From Gemmatimonadota bacterium (lineage in GTDB: Bacteria; Gemmatimonadota; Gemmatimonadetes; Longimicrobiales; Gaopeijiaceae), in contig PXFI01000221.1 in assembly GCA_003564295.1 (NCBI GenBank), positions 1 to 50,206 of the forward strand: a DNA stretch of 50,206 bases, given 5' to 3'. Made by a program: the position numbers and the translations under genes. Of the stretch, positions 26,365 to 35,125 are shown one piece after another (within the stretch, counting starts at the first letter, position 1; every line of letters starts with the position of its first letter). Below the pieces are notes generated by a model that had not been told where the DNA came from, did no database searches, and saw nothing but the letters and a program-made list of their open reading frames with translations.

Positions 26365-27396
26365 CTATTCGTCCTCTCTGAGGCGAGTCAGCTCCAAGAG
26401 TTCCAGAACGGGGTTCCGGGTAAGGGCAGCCGCCCCGGTACGAATCCGCCCCACGATTCGGATACGCTCCAGAGGGATTAGACCCTCAACCTCTCCGAGA
26501 CGTTCCGGAGGCACTGCCACATACACGAAGGTACCACCCGGGGACGCAGCTCTCGTCAGAAGAAAAGGCTCTCCCTCGAAGAAATCGGTACGGATTCTCT
26601 CCGCCCGCTCAGTGGAGATGAACTGGAGATCCCAGGCCACCACTCGGCCCACGTGGCCCCCCGGCTCCCGAACCACCTCTTCGAGCGTAACCTCTGAGGG
26701 AGAGGCCGACAGGGAGGAATCAGCTTGCTCACCGGCCGGGGCCCAGCTCCAGCCCTCCAGGCGCACCCTCACCCAGTTACCCTCTCTGGCCAGAACCCTC
26801 AGATCGGCTCCGGGCCGCGTCCGGGCCAGCGTGTCCCCGTCGGGGCCCGACAGGACCGAGACTCCCCCGGGCCCACTCCGCCACCATCCCTCTCCGGGCA
26901 CTCCTTCTACTCCGGGGGGAGCAGGATCGGCGGCCGCGGGGGCCGCCGTGGAGAGCGCCACGGAGGCTCGCCACACCCAGGCGACACGCCGCACCCGTGT
27001 CCATCCCGGCACTGATTCCAACTCCTCCAGGAGAGCTCCCGCCAGGAGCTGGGCCACGATGGTCCCCGCAGGCTCAGCTCGAAGGTTCTCCTGTGGGGTC
27101 GCCGAAACGGCCAGGTCGAATCCCATGCGGTCGGTGGTGCGGATGGACTGGGTCCAGATCCATCCCCCGACCTCCACCCTGACCCATTGTTCCTGGACCT
27201 GGAGGACGGGAAAGGAGGTGCCGGCCACCAGGCGGCCCAGAACCACGCCTTGTGGCTCGGCCCGAAGGTTTTCCTCCACCCGGAGAGTGGCTGTGTCTTG
27301 TCCCCAGGCCCCCCGGGCCCCTGGGGCCACCAGAAGAAGTACAGTGGCCAGGGACCGGGCGGAGAAAAGCATCAACGCTCGAATCTGATCCTTCAT
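26365..27396 (-). CDS. Secreted SH3-like multidomain protein
   Basis: The 343-residue protein begins with a signal peptide (VLLLVAPGARGAWGQ). Two clear bacterial SH3-like modules follow, each with the ENLRAEPxG start and a WVRVE or WTRVR strand (about 40-90 and 100-150). A third, weaker one has LSGPDGDTLARTRPG and WVRVRLEGW (about 180-230). The C-terminal 110 residues are an alpha/beta region with VVAWDLQFIS and FVYVAVPPERL, not recognised. Such proteins usually bind cell wall or scaffold other envelope proteins. The ATG at 27396 gives the best signal peptide, and an upstream in-frame TTG is unlikely. It forms a pair with the M30-like lipoprotein gene. Confidence 0.8.
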   Translation of the reverse strand: MKDQIRALMLFSARSLATVLLLVAPGARGAWGQDTATLRVEENLRAEPQGVVLGRLVAGTSFPVLQVQEQWVRVEVGGWIWTQSIRTTDRMGFDLAVSATPQENLRAEPAGTIVAQLLAGALLEELESVPGWTRVRRVAWVWRASVALSTAAPAAADPAPPGVEGVPGEGWWRSGPGGVSVLSGPDGDTLARTRPGADLRVLAREGNWVRVRLEGWSWAPAGEQADSSLSASPSEVTLEEVVREPGGHVGRVVAWDLQFISTERAERIRTDFFEGEPFLLTRAASPGGTFVYVAVPPERLGEVEGLIPLERIRIVGRIRTGAAALTRNPVLELLELTRLREDE

Positions 27397-27440
27397 AACT
27401 GAAACGAAGGTGGTCCGAAAAGTGTTAAAGGTGAGGACAC

Positions 27441-27485
27441 GGCCCTTCAAGGGCCCAACGTGAATCTGCTCCGGGTTTCCGGAGC
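27441..27485. promoter_or_regulatory. Two palindromes in a divergent intergenic region
   Basis: GGCCCTT-C-AAGGGCC (27441-27455) is a perfect 7-1-7 palindrome. GCTCCGG-GTTT-CCGGAGC (27468-27485) is a perfect 7-bp stem with a four-base loop, and CTTTTTCTTT follows 20 bases later. Both lie between the divergent SH3-like and barrel genes. They could be operators or leader hairpins. Confidence 0.5.
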
Positions 27486-27592
27486 CGTCAATTCCGGCGA
27501 TCTTTTTCTTTCAGGGTCGGCCCGCAGCCCCTGGCTTGCGGGAGCCGTGAATCTCCTCCAGCCGGGGGCTCGAGGGCCCCGGAATCCGCACC

Positions 27593-28297
27593 ATGATGCC
27601 ACGAATCCCGAACTTGGCGCTCCTGTGCCTCTGGCTACTGGCCGGTTTCTGGCCGTCGGTGGCCCTGGGGCAGACCGTCCCTTCCCCCTACCGGTTCATC
27701 GAGAACCGCCACGAAGCCGGCATCGTCGTTGGGCACGTGAGCCCCGGCACGGGCCGCTTCGGCTACGGCCCCGCTCCCGGAGGATCCCTGGGGTTGCGCT
27801 ATGGAGTCCGCCTCGGAGGCCCCTTCGCCCTGGACGCCGTGCTATCCTACCTGCCCACGACCCGGGACATCATCGATCCCAGCCGGGTTGAAGGGGACCG
27901 AGTGGTGGGGAAGACAGACGCCTGGATCGCGACGCTGGACGCCCGCCTTCGCTTCAACCTGACGGGTGACCGCACCTGGCGCGGCCTGAGTCCCTTCGCC
28001 TTTGCCGGACTCGGTGGCGCCATCGACACAAGAGGTGTTACCGACCGGGAAAGAGAGCTTCTGGAACTGGAGACCGACCGCTTCCATTTCCGGCCGACCT
28101 TTCTGGGCGTCCTGGGCTCCGGAATCGCATGGTATCCCTCGGAACGGCTCATGTTCAGGGCAGACGCTTCCGTGGTTATGTGGCGGTTGAGGACTCCCCT
28201 GGGGTTCAGGAGCCCTGAGCGGGAGTTCGTGGGGGTGGGAGAGAATGAGTGGGTGAGCGGACCGTCCTTCACTCTCGGGGCGGCATTTCGCTTCTGA
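27593..28297 (+). CDS. Outer-membrane beta-barrel protein
   Basis: The 234-residue protein has a signal peptide ending near SVALGQ, followed by alternating amphipathic strands such as GSLGLRYGVRL, PFALDAVLSYL, FAFAGLGGAID and SFTLGAAF. It ends in Phe-Arg-Phe, the aromatic C-terminus recognised by the BAM complex. It looks like a small eight-stranded barrel of the OmpA/OmpW-like superfamily. No specific substrate can be named. Two consecutive ATG codons begin the frame. It is divergent from the SH3-like gene. Confidence 0.8.
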   Translation: MMPRIPNLALLCLWLLAGFWPSVALGQTVPSPYRFIENRHEAGIVVGHVSPGTGRFGYGPAPGGSLGLRYGVRLGGPFALDAVLSYLPTTRDIIDPSRVEGDRVVGKTDAWIATLDARLRFNLTGDRTWRGLSPFAFAGLGGAIDTRGVTDRERELLELETDRFHFRPTFLGVLGSGIAWYPSERLMFRADASVVMWRLRTPLGFRSPEREFVGVGENEWVSGPSFTLGAAFRF

Positions 28298-28435
28298 GCC
28301 CCTCCCCCTCCACCGGGCCCGATCATGACCCACTCGCTGCCCCGAGCCCGGGAGGCGCCGACTCCGGACCCCTCCGCCTGGGATGGGGCGGAGCGCTCTC
28401 ACCACGTCGCACAGAAGAGAATCCGGGCATCTGGC

Positions 28436-28909
28436 ATGACGGGGCGAAGCAGAGGCCTTCTCGTCCTCTGCCTCGGGCTGGGCCTGAGCCTGGCCTCGAG
28501 CGGGTGCATGTTCCCCCGCTGGCCCGTGGAGGGTCCCGTCACCTCGGCCTACGGCCTTCGATTCAGGGGGATCAAGCCGGGTCTCCATCGGGGAGTCGAC
28601 ATCGGCGTCCCTGACGGAACGGAGATCCGGGCCATGGCCCGGGGGAGGGTCCGCTTCGCCGGCACCATGAGGAGTTATGGGTTGGTGGTGTGGCTGGACC
28701 ACCCCGGAGAGGTCCTCACCGTGTATGGACATCTCTCGGCCATCCACGTCCGGGCTGGAGAATCGGTGCGGGGCGGACAAGTCATCGGCTTGAGCGGGCG
28801 CTCGGGCGACGTCACCGGACCCCACCTGCACTTCGAGGTCTGGCGCCGGGGCCGGCAGGTTGATCCGGTACCCTTCCTGGGCGGATTCCCCCGGAGAGGG
28901 AGGAGGTAG
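28436..28909 (+). CDS. M23-family peptidoglycan endopeptidase lipoprotein
   Basis: The 157-residue product has a lipoprotein-like signal (LSLASSGC) and a single LytM/M23 domain. Unlike the EnvC-like protein of this window it keeps the zinc ligands: LHRGVDIGVP (HxxxD) and GPHLHFEVW (HxH), plus YGLVVWLDHPGEV and YGHLSAIHV. It should cut peptide crosslinks in the periplasm. An in-frame ATG at 28325 would add a 37-residue extension and hide the signal, so 28436 is preferred despite a weak ribosome site. Its stop lies 3 bases from the etfA stop on the other strand. Confidence 0.87.
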   Translation: MTGRSRGLLVLCLGLGLSLASSGCMFPRWPVEGPVTSAYGLRFRGIKPGLHRGVDIGVPDGTEIRAMARGRVRFAGTMRSYGLVVWLDHPGEVLTVYGHLSAIHVRAGESVRGGQVIGLSGRSGDVTGPHLHFEVWRRGRQVDPVPFLGGFPRRGRR

Positions 28910-28912
28910 CCC

Positions 28913-29905
28913 TCAGTCGCCGGCCTTCAGCTTCCTGACCTCCTGGGCGAGGCGCGGGACAATCTCCAGGACATCCCCCACGATCCCGTAGTCTGCCACC
29001 TGGAAGATGGGAGCCGACGCATCCTTGTTCACGGCCACGATGGTCTGGGCGGTCCTCATCCCCGCGAGGTGCTGGATGGCCCCCGAGATCCCCAGGGCAA
29101 TATACAGTTTCGGTGCCACCGTCTTACCGGTCTGGCCTACCTGTTCACCGTGGGGCCTCCACCCCGCATCCACCACGGCCCGGGACGCCCCAAGGGCGGC
29201 ATCGCTGCCCAGAGCCTCCCGCAGGTCCTCCAGGACCTCCCAGTTCTCGGGCCCCTTCATGCCACGACCCCCCGTGACCACGATGGACGCCTCGGCAACG
29301 TCCTTGGATTCCCCGCCGCTGGCCTGGAATTCCTTGATCCGCACTCCCTGAGAGCCGGAATCCAGGCCCTGGGGAGCGAAGGCTTCCACCGTCCCCGGCG
29401 CCTCCCGCTCCCTGGCCTGGAACACGTTGGGTCGGATGCTCAGCAGGACCGGAGAAGCGGAAAAGGCCACCGTAGCGAACGCCTTTCCCGAGAAGACAGG
29501 CCTGACAGCCGTCACCGTACCGTCCACCACATCGTACCCTGTCACGTCCGACGCCAGGGGCACGTCCAGCATGGCAGCCACCCTGGGGGCCAGGTCCTTG
29601 CCCTGCGCCGTGGCACCGAAAACCACCGCTTCATACCCACCGCTCTTCACGGCCTCGGTCACCGCCACGGCATAGCGGTGGGGATGATAGTCCGACAGGA
29701 GGTCCGCCTCACCCAGGAGGCTCTTCTCGGCCCCGAAGCGGCCAAGCTCGGAGGCGGCCTGGGAGATGCCCGGCGGTCCCAGCAACAGGGCGTGGACGGA
29801 GCCTCCCAGCTTCTCTCCGAGGCCCACGGCCGCGGTGACCCCCTCCCGTGACACCCCACGGAGCTTCCCATCTCTCTGCTCAACGACGGCGAGGACGTCA
29901 GCCAT
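28913..29905 (-). CDS. etfA: Electron-transfer flavoprotein alpha subunit
   Basis: EtfA (330 residues) carries the FAD of the EtfAB heterodimer, which passes electrons from acyl-CoA and other dehydrogenases to the quinone pool. The N-terminal domain has VVFGATAQGKDLAPRVAA. The C-terminal FAD-binding domain has VVTGGRGMKG and the family signature VGQTGKTVAPKLYIALGISG, followed by GAIQHLAGM. Start ATG 29905 follows a GGGAG-rich stretch. It lies 88 bases downstream of etfB on the same strand. Confidence 0.97.
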   Translation of the reverse strand: MADVLAVVEQRDGKLRGVSREGVTAAVGLGEKLGGSVHALLLGPPGISQAASELGRFGAEKSLLGEADLLSDYHPHRYAVAVTEAVKSGGYEAVVFGATAQGKDLAPRVAAMLDVPLASDVTGYDVVDGTVTAVRPVFSGKAFATVAFSASPVLLSIRPNVFQAREREAPGTVEAFAPQGLDSGSQGVRIKEFQASGGESKDVAEASIVVTGGRGMKGPENWEVLEDLREALGSDAALGASRAVVDAGWRPHGEQVGQTGKTVAPKLYIALGISGAIQHLAGMRTAQTIVAVNKDASAPIFQVADYGIVGDVLEIVPRLAQEVRKLKAGD

Positions 29906-29993
29906 CTCCCTCTCCCTTATTCTTCTGCCGGTTCAAGGTCCTCCAGGCCGGAGTCCCAAACGGGAAATCCTTCCGGCTTGGAGAGTCGGTTTC

Positions 29994-30743
29994 CTACAAC
30001 GCCTTGGCTTCCTCCCTGAGGAGCCGCACCAGCTCCGTCACAGCATCAGGGCCTTCCCCCACGATCCTCCCCGCAGGACGTTCCGGCGGGTAGGCCAGCT
30101 CCTTCACCATCAGGCGGGTCTCGGCACCCTGGGCGGCCTTCGTCTCCAGGGGCTTTCGCTTCGCCGCCATGATGCCCTTGAGGGACGCATACCGAGGCTC
30201 CACCTTCCCTTTGGTCATGGTGATGACCGCCGGAAGATCCAATTCCAGGACCTCAAGCCCTCCCTCTACCTCCCGGTGGCAGGTGGCGATCTCGCCCTCG
30301 ACCTGAAACTCCGAAACGGCCGTTGCGCAGGGCAGCCCCAGGATGGTGGCCGCCATGGGACCCACCTGCTGCTGGTCCATGTCGGCACCCTTCATACCGA
30401 AGAGGATCAGAGAGGCATCCATCTCCTTCAGCTCGGCCGCCAGAACCTTCGCCGTAGCCAGGCCATCCGCGCCCGGATCACCCTGGAGGAGGACGGCCCG
30501 GTCCGCCCCCATGGCCAGACCCTGCCGGAGGGTTTCCTGGGTTTTCTCTCCGCCCAGGGAAAGGAGAGCCACCTCCCCATCACCCCGGGACTCCTTGAGC
30601 TGCAGGGCCGCTTCCAGGGCGAACTCGTCATAGGGGCTCATGGTGAATTTCACGCCACTTGGATCGATGGAGACCCCGTCCTCGCCCAGCCGGATCCTGG
30701 TCTCGGTGTCGGGGGTCCGTTTGATGCAGACGACTATGTTCAA
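29994..30743 (-). CDS. etfB: Electron-transfer flavoprotein beta subunit
   Basis: EtfB (249 residues) begins NIVVCIKRTPDTE, has the SPYDEFALEAAL segment and the AMP-binding region around FGMKGADMDQQQVGPMAA, and ends with the family's KRKPLET and helical tail. Together with EtfA it forms the soluble electron carrier. The start codon is TTG at 30743 with GGAG about 7 bases upstream. No acyl-CoA dehydrogenase or ETF-quinone oxidoreductase gene is in the window. The nearest functionally related gene is the acyl-CoA synthetase 4.4 kb upstream on the same strand. Confidence 0.96.
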   Translation of the reverse strand: MNIVVCIKRTPDTETRIRLGEDGVSIDPSGVKFTMSPYDEFALEAALQLKESRGDGEVALLSLGGEKTQETLRQGLAMGADRAVLLQGDPGADGLATAKVLAAELKEMDASLILFGMKGADMDQQQVGPMAATILGLPCATAVSEFQVEGEIATCHREVEGGLEVLELDLPAVITMTKGKVEPRYASLKGIMAAKRKPLETKAAQGAETRLMVKELAYPPERPAGRIVGEGPDAVTELVRLLREEAKAL

Positions 30744-30845
30744 GGCTTCACTCCATGAAGTGGAGGATCGACGAACAGAACCGGCCGCAATCTAGGGCGA
30801 CGGGAGCGAGCGTTCAACTCAGCGGGGTACAGAGCACTGCCGGGG

Positions 30846-32258
30846 TCAGAGAGTCGCTCCCAGGAGGACAAAGGCCACCGTCGCCACCGCACCCGCCGTG
30901 AGGGCATAGGGCAGCTGGGTTCGTACATGATCGATATGGTCGGTGGCGGAGGCCATGGACGAGATGATGGTGGTGTCGCTGATGGGGGAGGAATGATCCC
31001 CGAAGATCCCTCCTGAGAGGGAGGCTGCCACGAAGGGTGCGAGAGGCAGACCCATGGCCTCCGCGGCCGGAACGGCGATGGGGAGCATGATGGCAAAAGT
31101 GCCCCAGGAGGAGCCGATGGAGAAGGCGATTCCCGCCCCCACCAGGAAGACCAGGGGAAGAAAGACCATGGGCGGGAGGACGCCATGGGTCACCTGGGCC
31201 ACGTACTCTCCCGTTCCCAGGGCCCTGGCCACGGACCCCAGGGCCAGAGCCAGGAGGAGGATGAGGGCCATGGGGACCAACCCCCCCGCTCCCTTGAGGC
31301 CGGTCCGGGTGAGCTCGTCCAGGGAGGCCCCCCGCTGGACCAGGAGCAGAATCCAGGCCGCTCCAAGACCCGACAGGACGGCCCAGAGGACGCTGGTGGA
31401 GCCCGACCCTTCCATGAGGTTTCCGTCCCCTGTTATGAAGAGGGAAAGGGGCATCATGAGGACCATGACCCCGATGGGCACCACCATGTTGAAGGCCCTG
31501 GGAGGGATCTTCTCGTTGGGTTTCGGCGAAAGGATGGACTCGTCCATGAGCGGCTTCGCATTCGGCCAGAGGATCTGTCCACCCCTGGTCCGCTTCTCGG
31601 CCTTCTTCATGGGCCCGATGTCGAACCCCCAATAGGCCGCAGCCAGGGCCAGTGCCAGAGCTCCCATTGCGTAGAAATTCAGGATAACCGCCGACAGGAA
31701 CACCCTCACCGGATTCTCCACACCCAGCCCGGAAAGGATGCCCAGGTTGTAGGCTCCCCATGCGTTCAAGGGAATCATGATGCAGATGGGAGCCGAAGCC
31801 GAGTCGATGATGTAGGCCAGCTTCTCCCGGGAGATCTTGAACCGGTCGAAGAGGGGGCGGGCCACCGATCCCGCCACCAGGACGTTGATGTTGGATTCGA
31901 TGAAGAGGGTGACGCCGGCCATCCAGGCCAGGAGCCGAGCCCTTCGCGGGGTGGTGACCCACCGCCGGCTTTCCAGGAACTTAACGAACCCCCGGACCCC
32001 ACCCGACGCCTCCACGGTGGCGATGAGGGCCCCGATGACCAGGGTGAACAGGATGACCTTGGCATCGCCCGGATTCGCCAGCACACCCACGGCTCCGTCG
32101 ATGGACCGGACCAGGCCCACGCCAGGGTTCCACCCCTCCAGGATCGTCCATCCCAGCCAGACTCCACCAGCCAGTGAGAGATAGACCTGTCGTGAGATGA
32201 TGGCCAGCGAGATTGCCAGGACGGGTGGCAGGAGAGAAATCCAGGTGGGTTCGGTCAT
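30846..32258 (-). CDS. NhaC-type Na+/H+ antiporter family protein
   Basis: This 470-residue membrane protein has about 11-12 hydrophobic helices. NhaC-family features include TLFIESNINVLVAGSVARP, SASAPICIMIPLNAWGAY, FSIGSSWGTFAIMLPIA and the C-terminal GIFGDHSSPISDTTIISSMA with ATDHIDHVRTQLPYA. Members exchange Na+ for H+ or, in related branches, exchange organic acids such as malate and lactate, so the ion or substrate is not certain. It starts 23 bases after the glycosylase stop with GGAG 11 bases upstream, so it is probably cotranscribed. Confidence 0.88.
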   Translation of the reverse strand: MTEPTWISLLPPVLAISLAIISRQVYLSLAGGVWLGWTILEGWNPGVGLVRSIDGAVGVLANPGDAKVILFTLVIGALIATVEASGGVRGFVKFLESRRWVTTPRRARLLAWMAGVTLFIESNINVLVAGSVARPLFDRFKISREKLAYIIDSASAPICIMIPLNAWGAYNLGILSGLGVENPVRVFLSAVILNFYAMGALALALAAAYWGFDIGPMKKAEKRTRGGQILWPNAKPLMDESILSPKPNEKIPPRAFNMVVPIGVMVLMMPLSLFITGDGNLMEGSGSTSVLWAVLSGLGAAWILLLVQRGASLDELTRTGLKGAGGLVPMALILLLALALGSVARALGTGEYVAQVTHGVLPPMVFLPLVFLVGAGIAFSIGSSWGTFAIMLPIAVPAAEAMGLPLAPFVAASLSGGIFGDHSSPISDTTIISSMASATDHIDHVRTQLPYALTAGAVATVAFVLLGATL

Positions 32259-32281
32259 CTGCGCTCAGACTCCGTGCTGTG

Positions 32282-32986
32282 TCATGGTGGAGGCTCCTGT
32301 CGGGGACCACGGGAGACCTCCGGGTGCCTCCGAAGGTAGAACCGAAGAGGCCAGTCCGCAGCCTTCGCGACTCCGATTCTCCCGGATACGGCCACCGCCT
32401 CTTCCCCCACACGCCACCCCCGCAGGAGTTGAAGAGGGGGATGGGCCAGGGAGTGGCCGTCCAGGTCGCCGGTTACGCCAAGGGCCTGGGCCAGCCGTCC
32501 CGGACCGGAACACAGTGGGGTTCTTCCGCCTCGCCTGCGGGCCATCTCCTGGGCGCCGCGCACGGGATCCAGGGCCCGGACCAGGACTGCAGCCGGGAAA
32601 CCAGGGTCTCCCGTCACCACGTTCAGACACCAGTGGATCCCGTAGATCCGGTAGACGTAGGCTCGTCCCGGAGGTCCGAACATGACCCGGTTCTGGCGGG
32701 TCTTCCCGATTCTGGCGGCGCCGTGGGAGGCAGGGTCGTGCGGCCCGACATAGGCTTCCGTCTCCACCACCACGCCTTCCACCAGGGTCTCCCCTACCGA
32801 GGACCGCAACCAGCTCCCCAGGAGCTCCCGGGCCACAATCTCGGCGTCCCGGTGAAAGAAGTCGGCAGCGAATGGGTTCTGGTCACCTCCCGAAGGGGAG
32901 AGACGCCACGCCCAGGCTGGAGCATCGTTCGAGGCGGGCACGCACCGGGTGGACGAGGAATCCTCCCACCCACCACCCCTCTCCAT
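32282..32986 (-). CDS. DNA-3-methyladenine glycosylase (AAG/MPG family)
   Basis: The 234-residue protein matches the AAG family: FFHRDAEIVARELLG, catalytic Glu in VEGVVVETEAYVG, the base-flipping region RVMFGPPGRAYVYRIYGIHWC and CSGPGRLAQALG. It excises alkylated purines in base-excision repair. The ATG at 32986 lies 7 bases after the NYN gene stop with GGAG about 9 bases upstream. The frame is open for 228 bases further upstream, but that part overlaps the NYN coding sequence and is not family-like. The close spacing suggests the two are translated from one message. Confidence 0.94.
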   Translation of the reverse strand: MERGGGWEDSSSTRCVPASNDAPAWAWRLSPSGGDQNPFAADFFHRDAEIVARELLGSWLRSSVGETLVEGVVVETEAYVGPHDPASHGAARIGKTRQNRVMFGPPGRAYVYRIYGIHWCLNVVTGDPGFPAAVLVRALDPVRGAQEMARRRGGRTPLCSGPGRLAQALGVTGDLDGHSLAHPPLQLLRGWRVGEEAVAVSGRIGVAKAADWPLRFYLRRHPEVSRGPRQEPPP

Positions 32987-32993
32987 GCCGGCG

Positions 32994-35051
32994 TTACTCC
33001 AGGTCCAGGAGCAGCCCCTCACCGGGGGTCCCTTTGGCCCCGGCGTCCTTGGCGTCTCGGCCCGACTCGCCGGATCCCCCGGAGGACCCATCCCGCCCCC
33101 TTCCCCGCCCCCCTTTGCGGGTCCGCCGCCGACTGGAAGTGAAAGACCTCTCCTCCGGACCGGTGCGTGCGGCCGGGGCTTCCGGCTCAACCGAACGGCT
33201 GTTGGCATCCGCACCGCCGGAGGCTTTCTGCTTGCTCACGGGCCGGCTCACGGAGCCATTCCCGAGGCGTTCCTCCCGGCGGGCGAGATCGGCCTGCCAG
33301 CCCTTCAGAAGCTGCTCCGCACGATTCGCCGGAATCACCGACCGGATCCGATCGGGGTCCGATTGCATCACCTGGTAAAGCTCCGGACCGAACTCTCCTA
33401 CCAGGCTCTCAGCCGTCTTCTGTCCAACGCCCTTGTACCGATGGGTAAGGTACCGAATCATGGCGGGACCCTCGATGGGGAGGCCCAGGGCCGTGGGGTT
33501 CACCGGGGTTGGGGAGGAGGACGGGGACGTGGAGGGGGTGGCCACCACCTGCCCTTCCAGCAGAGGCGGCGGACCCTCCGCCTCCCGCCGGCCCCGGGTC
33601 CCACCCCGGCGCAGTCGCAGGCTCACCTGTGAGCCCCGACTCTTCTCGGGGGTCGTGGGCGAAAGCTCTACGGGCTTGTCGGAAACGGAAGGGGGCGTCT
33701 CCGGCGTCTGGGCATGCGCTTCCGGAGCCGGATCGGTAGCGGGCCTGTCCGGGGCCCTGGCCGCCTTCCGGACCCCGGGTGCCTCCTCAGCGGCCGGCTT
33801 CTCCCGGGAGGTCACCTGGTAGGTCCCCTCTTCCCGCTTCTGCAGGTCCACCACCTCGTGGTCATGGGCTTGCCGGAGGAACCTGCTGAACTTTCCGAAG
33901 CCCAGCTCTCCCTCGTCGAAGGAAGGCTCGAGCTCCAGCATCTTTCTCTTGAGATCCGAATCCCTCACCGCCGAGTGGTCCGGGGAGGCCAGGGCCCCCA
34001 GGGCTCTCCTCAGGAGCCCGTAGGCGTCCTGGAGGGGGTCCCCACCCACAGGACCCCCTGAGCGTTCCCCTTCTCTCTCACGCTCTCCCCGAGGCTTGTC
34101 CGGCGAGGGGGCCTCCCCACGCGGCTCTTCTACCTTCCGGCCTTCCGCACGGGATCCTCCCCCCGGCCGTTCCCTTCCCTTCGCCACCGCCTCCCGATCC
34201 TCCCGTGCCCTGGTCCGCTCCCGGCTCTCCACCTTACCGGGCTCCCCTCCTCGGTGGCCTCCGCCATCCCCGCGCGATCCACCGGCCGGCCTGACCTCGT
34301 ACTGGCCGTTCTCCATCTTCCTGAGCTTCACCAGGTCCCGGCCTGCCGCCTCCGTCAGGAACTTGCTGAACTTGGAGTAGCCGAAGTTGCCCTCATCGAA
34401 GCTGGGGTCGATCTCGATCATGACCTGCTTCAGGCGATCAGAGCGCATGACATCGTCCCGGGAGGCCATCCGCTCCACGGCCTGCTCCACCAGAACCCAC
34501 GGATCCACCGCCCGGATTGCCGCGTCCGTGGTCTGCCGGAGCCCGGCGATGGAAGTGTAGGAGTAGTACTCGTCGCAGTTCTGGACCAGGATGTCCGAGC
34601 TGGACTCCTGTATTCCCACACCGATGACGTACTTCCCGTACTCCTTGAGCTTCAGGACCACGCTGGAGAAATCGCTGTCGCCCGTGAGAAGGATGAAGGT
34701 CCCTATCTCGGGCCGGATGAAGACGAGCTCCATGGCGTCGATGGCCATGCGGATGTCCGTGGCGTTCTTCTTGGAGCTCCCATAGGCCGGAGCGAAGATG
34801 AGATCCACGGAGTTCTCGGACAGGGGTACGATGTACTGGGGGTACCGGCGCCAGTCGGCGTAGGCCCTCTGGACCGTGACCTTGCCCTTGATGAAATCGG
34901 AGTTGAGGAGGTTCTTGAGTTCCTTGGAGAGATCGCTCCGCATCCCCATGGTGACGTTGTCGAAGTCGATGAGGAGGGCAGCGTTCGGTGCTTCGGACTT
35001 GGCCCCGGCCGCACCCGTCACGTGGGACGGCCGGGAATAGGACGAATTCAT
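32994..35051 (-). CDS. NYN ribonuclease-like protein with two LOTUS and one HhH domain
   Basis: The 685-residue protein has a LabA-type NYN domain (about 22-170) with the acidic residues of PIN-like nucleases: Asp29 and Asp31 (LLIDFDNV), Asp99 (NATDIRMAID), Asp125 and Asp127 (LLTGDSDFSS). Two OST-HTH/LOTUS domains follow at about 183-254 and 340-414, both with the DPSFDE/EPSFDEG and KFSKFL or KFSRFL motifs, separated by a charged linker. At about 531-590 is a helix-hairpin-helix segment (RYKGVGQKTAESLVGEFG) resembling that of RecD2-type helicases. The tail is Arg/Gly-rich. Likely an RNA- or structured-nucleic-acid-binding nuclease, target unknown. It precedes the glycosylase gene by 7 bases. 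Confidence 0.88.
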   Translation of the reverse strand: MNSSYSRPSHVTGAAGAKSEAPNAALLIDFDNVTMGMRSDLSKELKNLLNSDFIKGKVTVQRAYADWRRYPQYIVPLSENSVDLIFAPAYGSSKKNATDIRMAIDAMELVFIRPEIGTFILLTGDSDFSSVVLKLKEYGKYVIGVGIQESSSDILVQNCDEYYSYTSIAGLRQTTDAAIRAVDPWVLVEQAVERMASRDDVMRSDRLKQVMIEIDPSFDEGNFGYSKFSKFLTEAAGRDLVKLRKMENGQYEVRPAGGSRGDGGGHRGGEPGKVESRERTRAREDREAVAKGRERPGGGSRAEGRKVEEPRGEAPSPDKPRGEREREGERSGGPVGGDPLQDAYGLLRRALGALASPDHSAVRDSDLKRKMLELEPSFDEGELGFGKFSRFLRQAHDHEVVDLQKREEGTYQVTSREKPAAEEAPGVRKAARAPDRPATDPAPEAHAQTPETPPSVSDKPVELSPTTPEKSRGSQVSLRLRRGGTRGRREAEGPPPLLEGQVVATPSTSPSSSPTPVNPTALGLPIEGPAMIRYLTHRYKGVGQKTAESLVGEFGPELYQVMQSDPDRIRSVIPANRAEQLLKGWQADLARREERLGNGSVSRPVSKQKASGGADANSRSVEPEAPAARTGPEERSFTSSRRRTRKGGRGRGRDGSSGGSGESGRDAKDAGAKGTPGEGLLLDLE

Positions 35052-35125
35052 GTTCGTACTTTCTCGCAGCTGAATGGTCTTTTCCTATTCTTCTTCAGGG
35101 CCGCGAGACCTCTCCACCATCCCCC

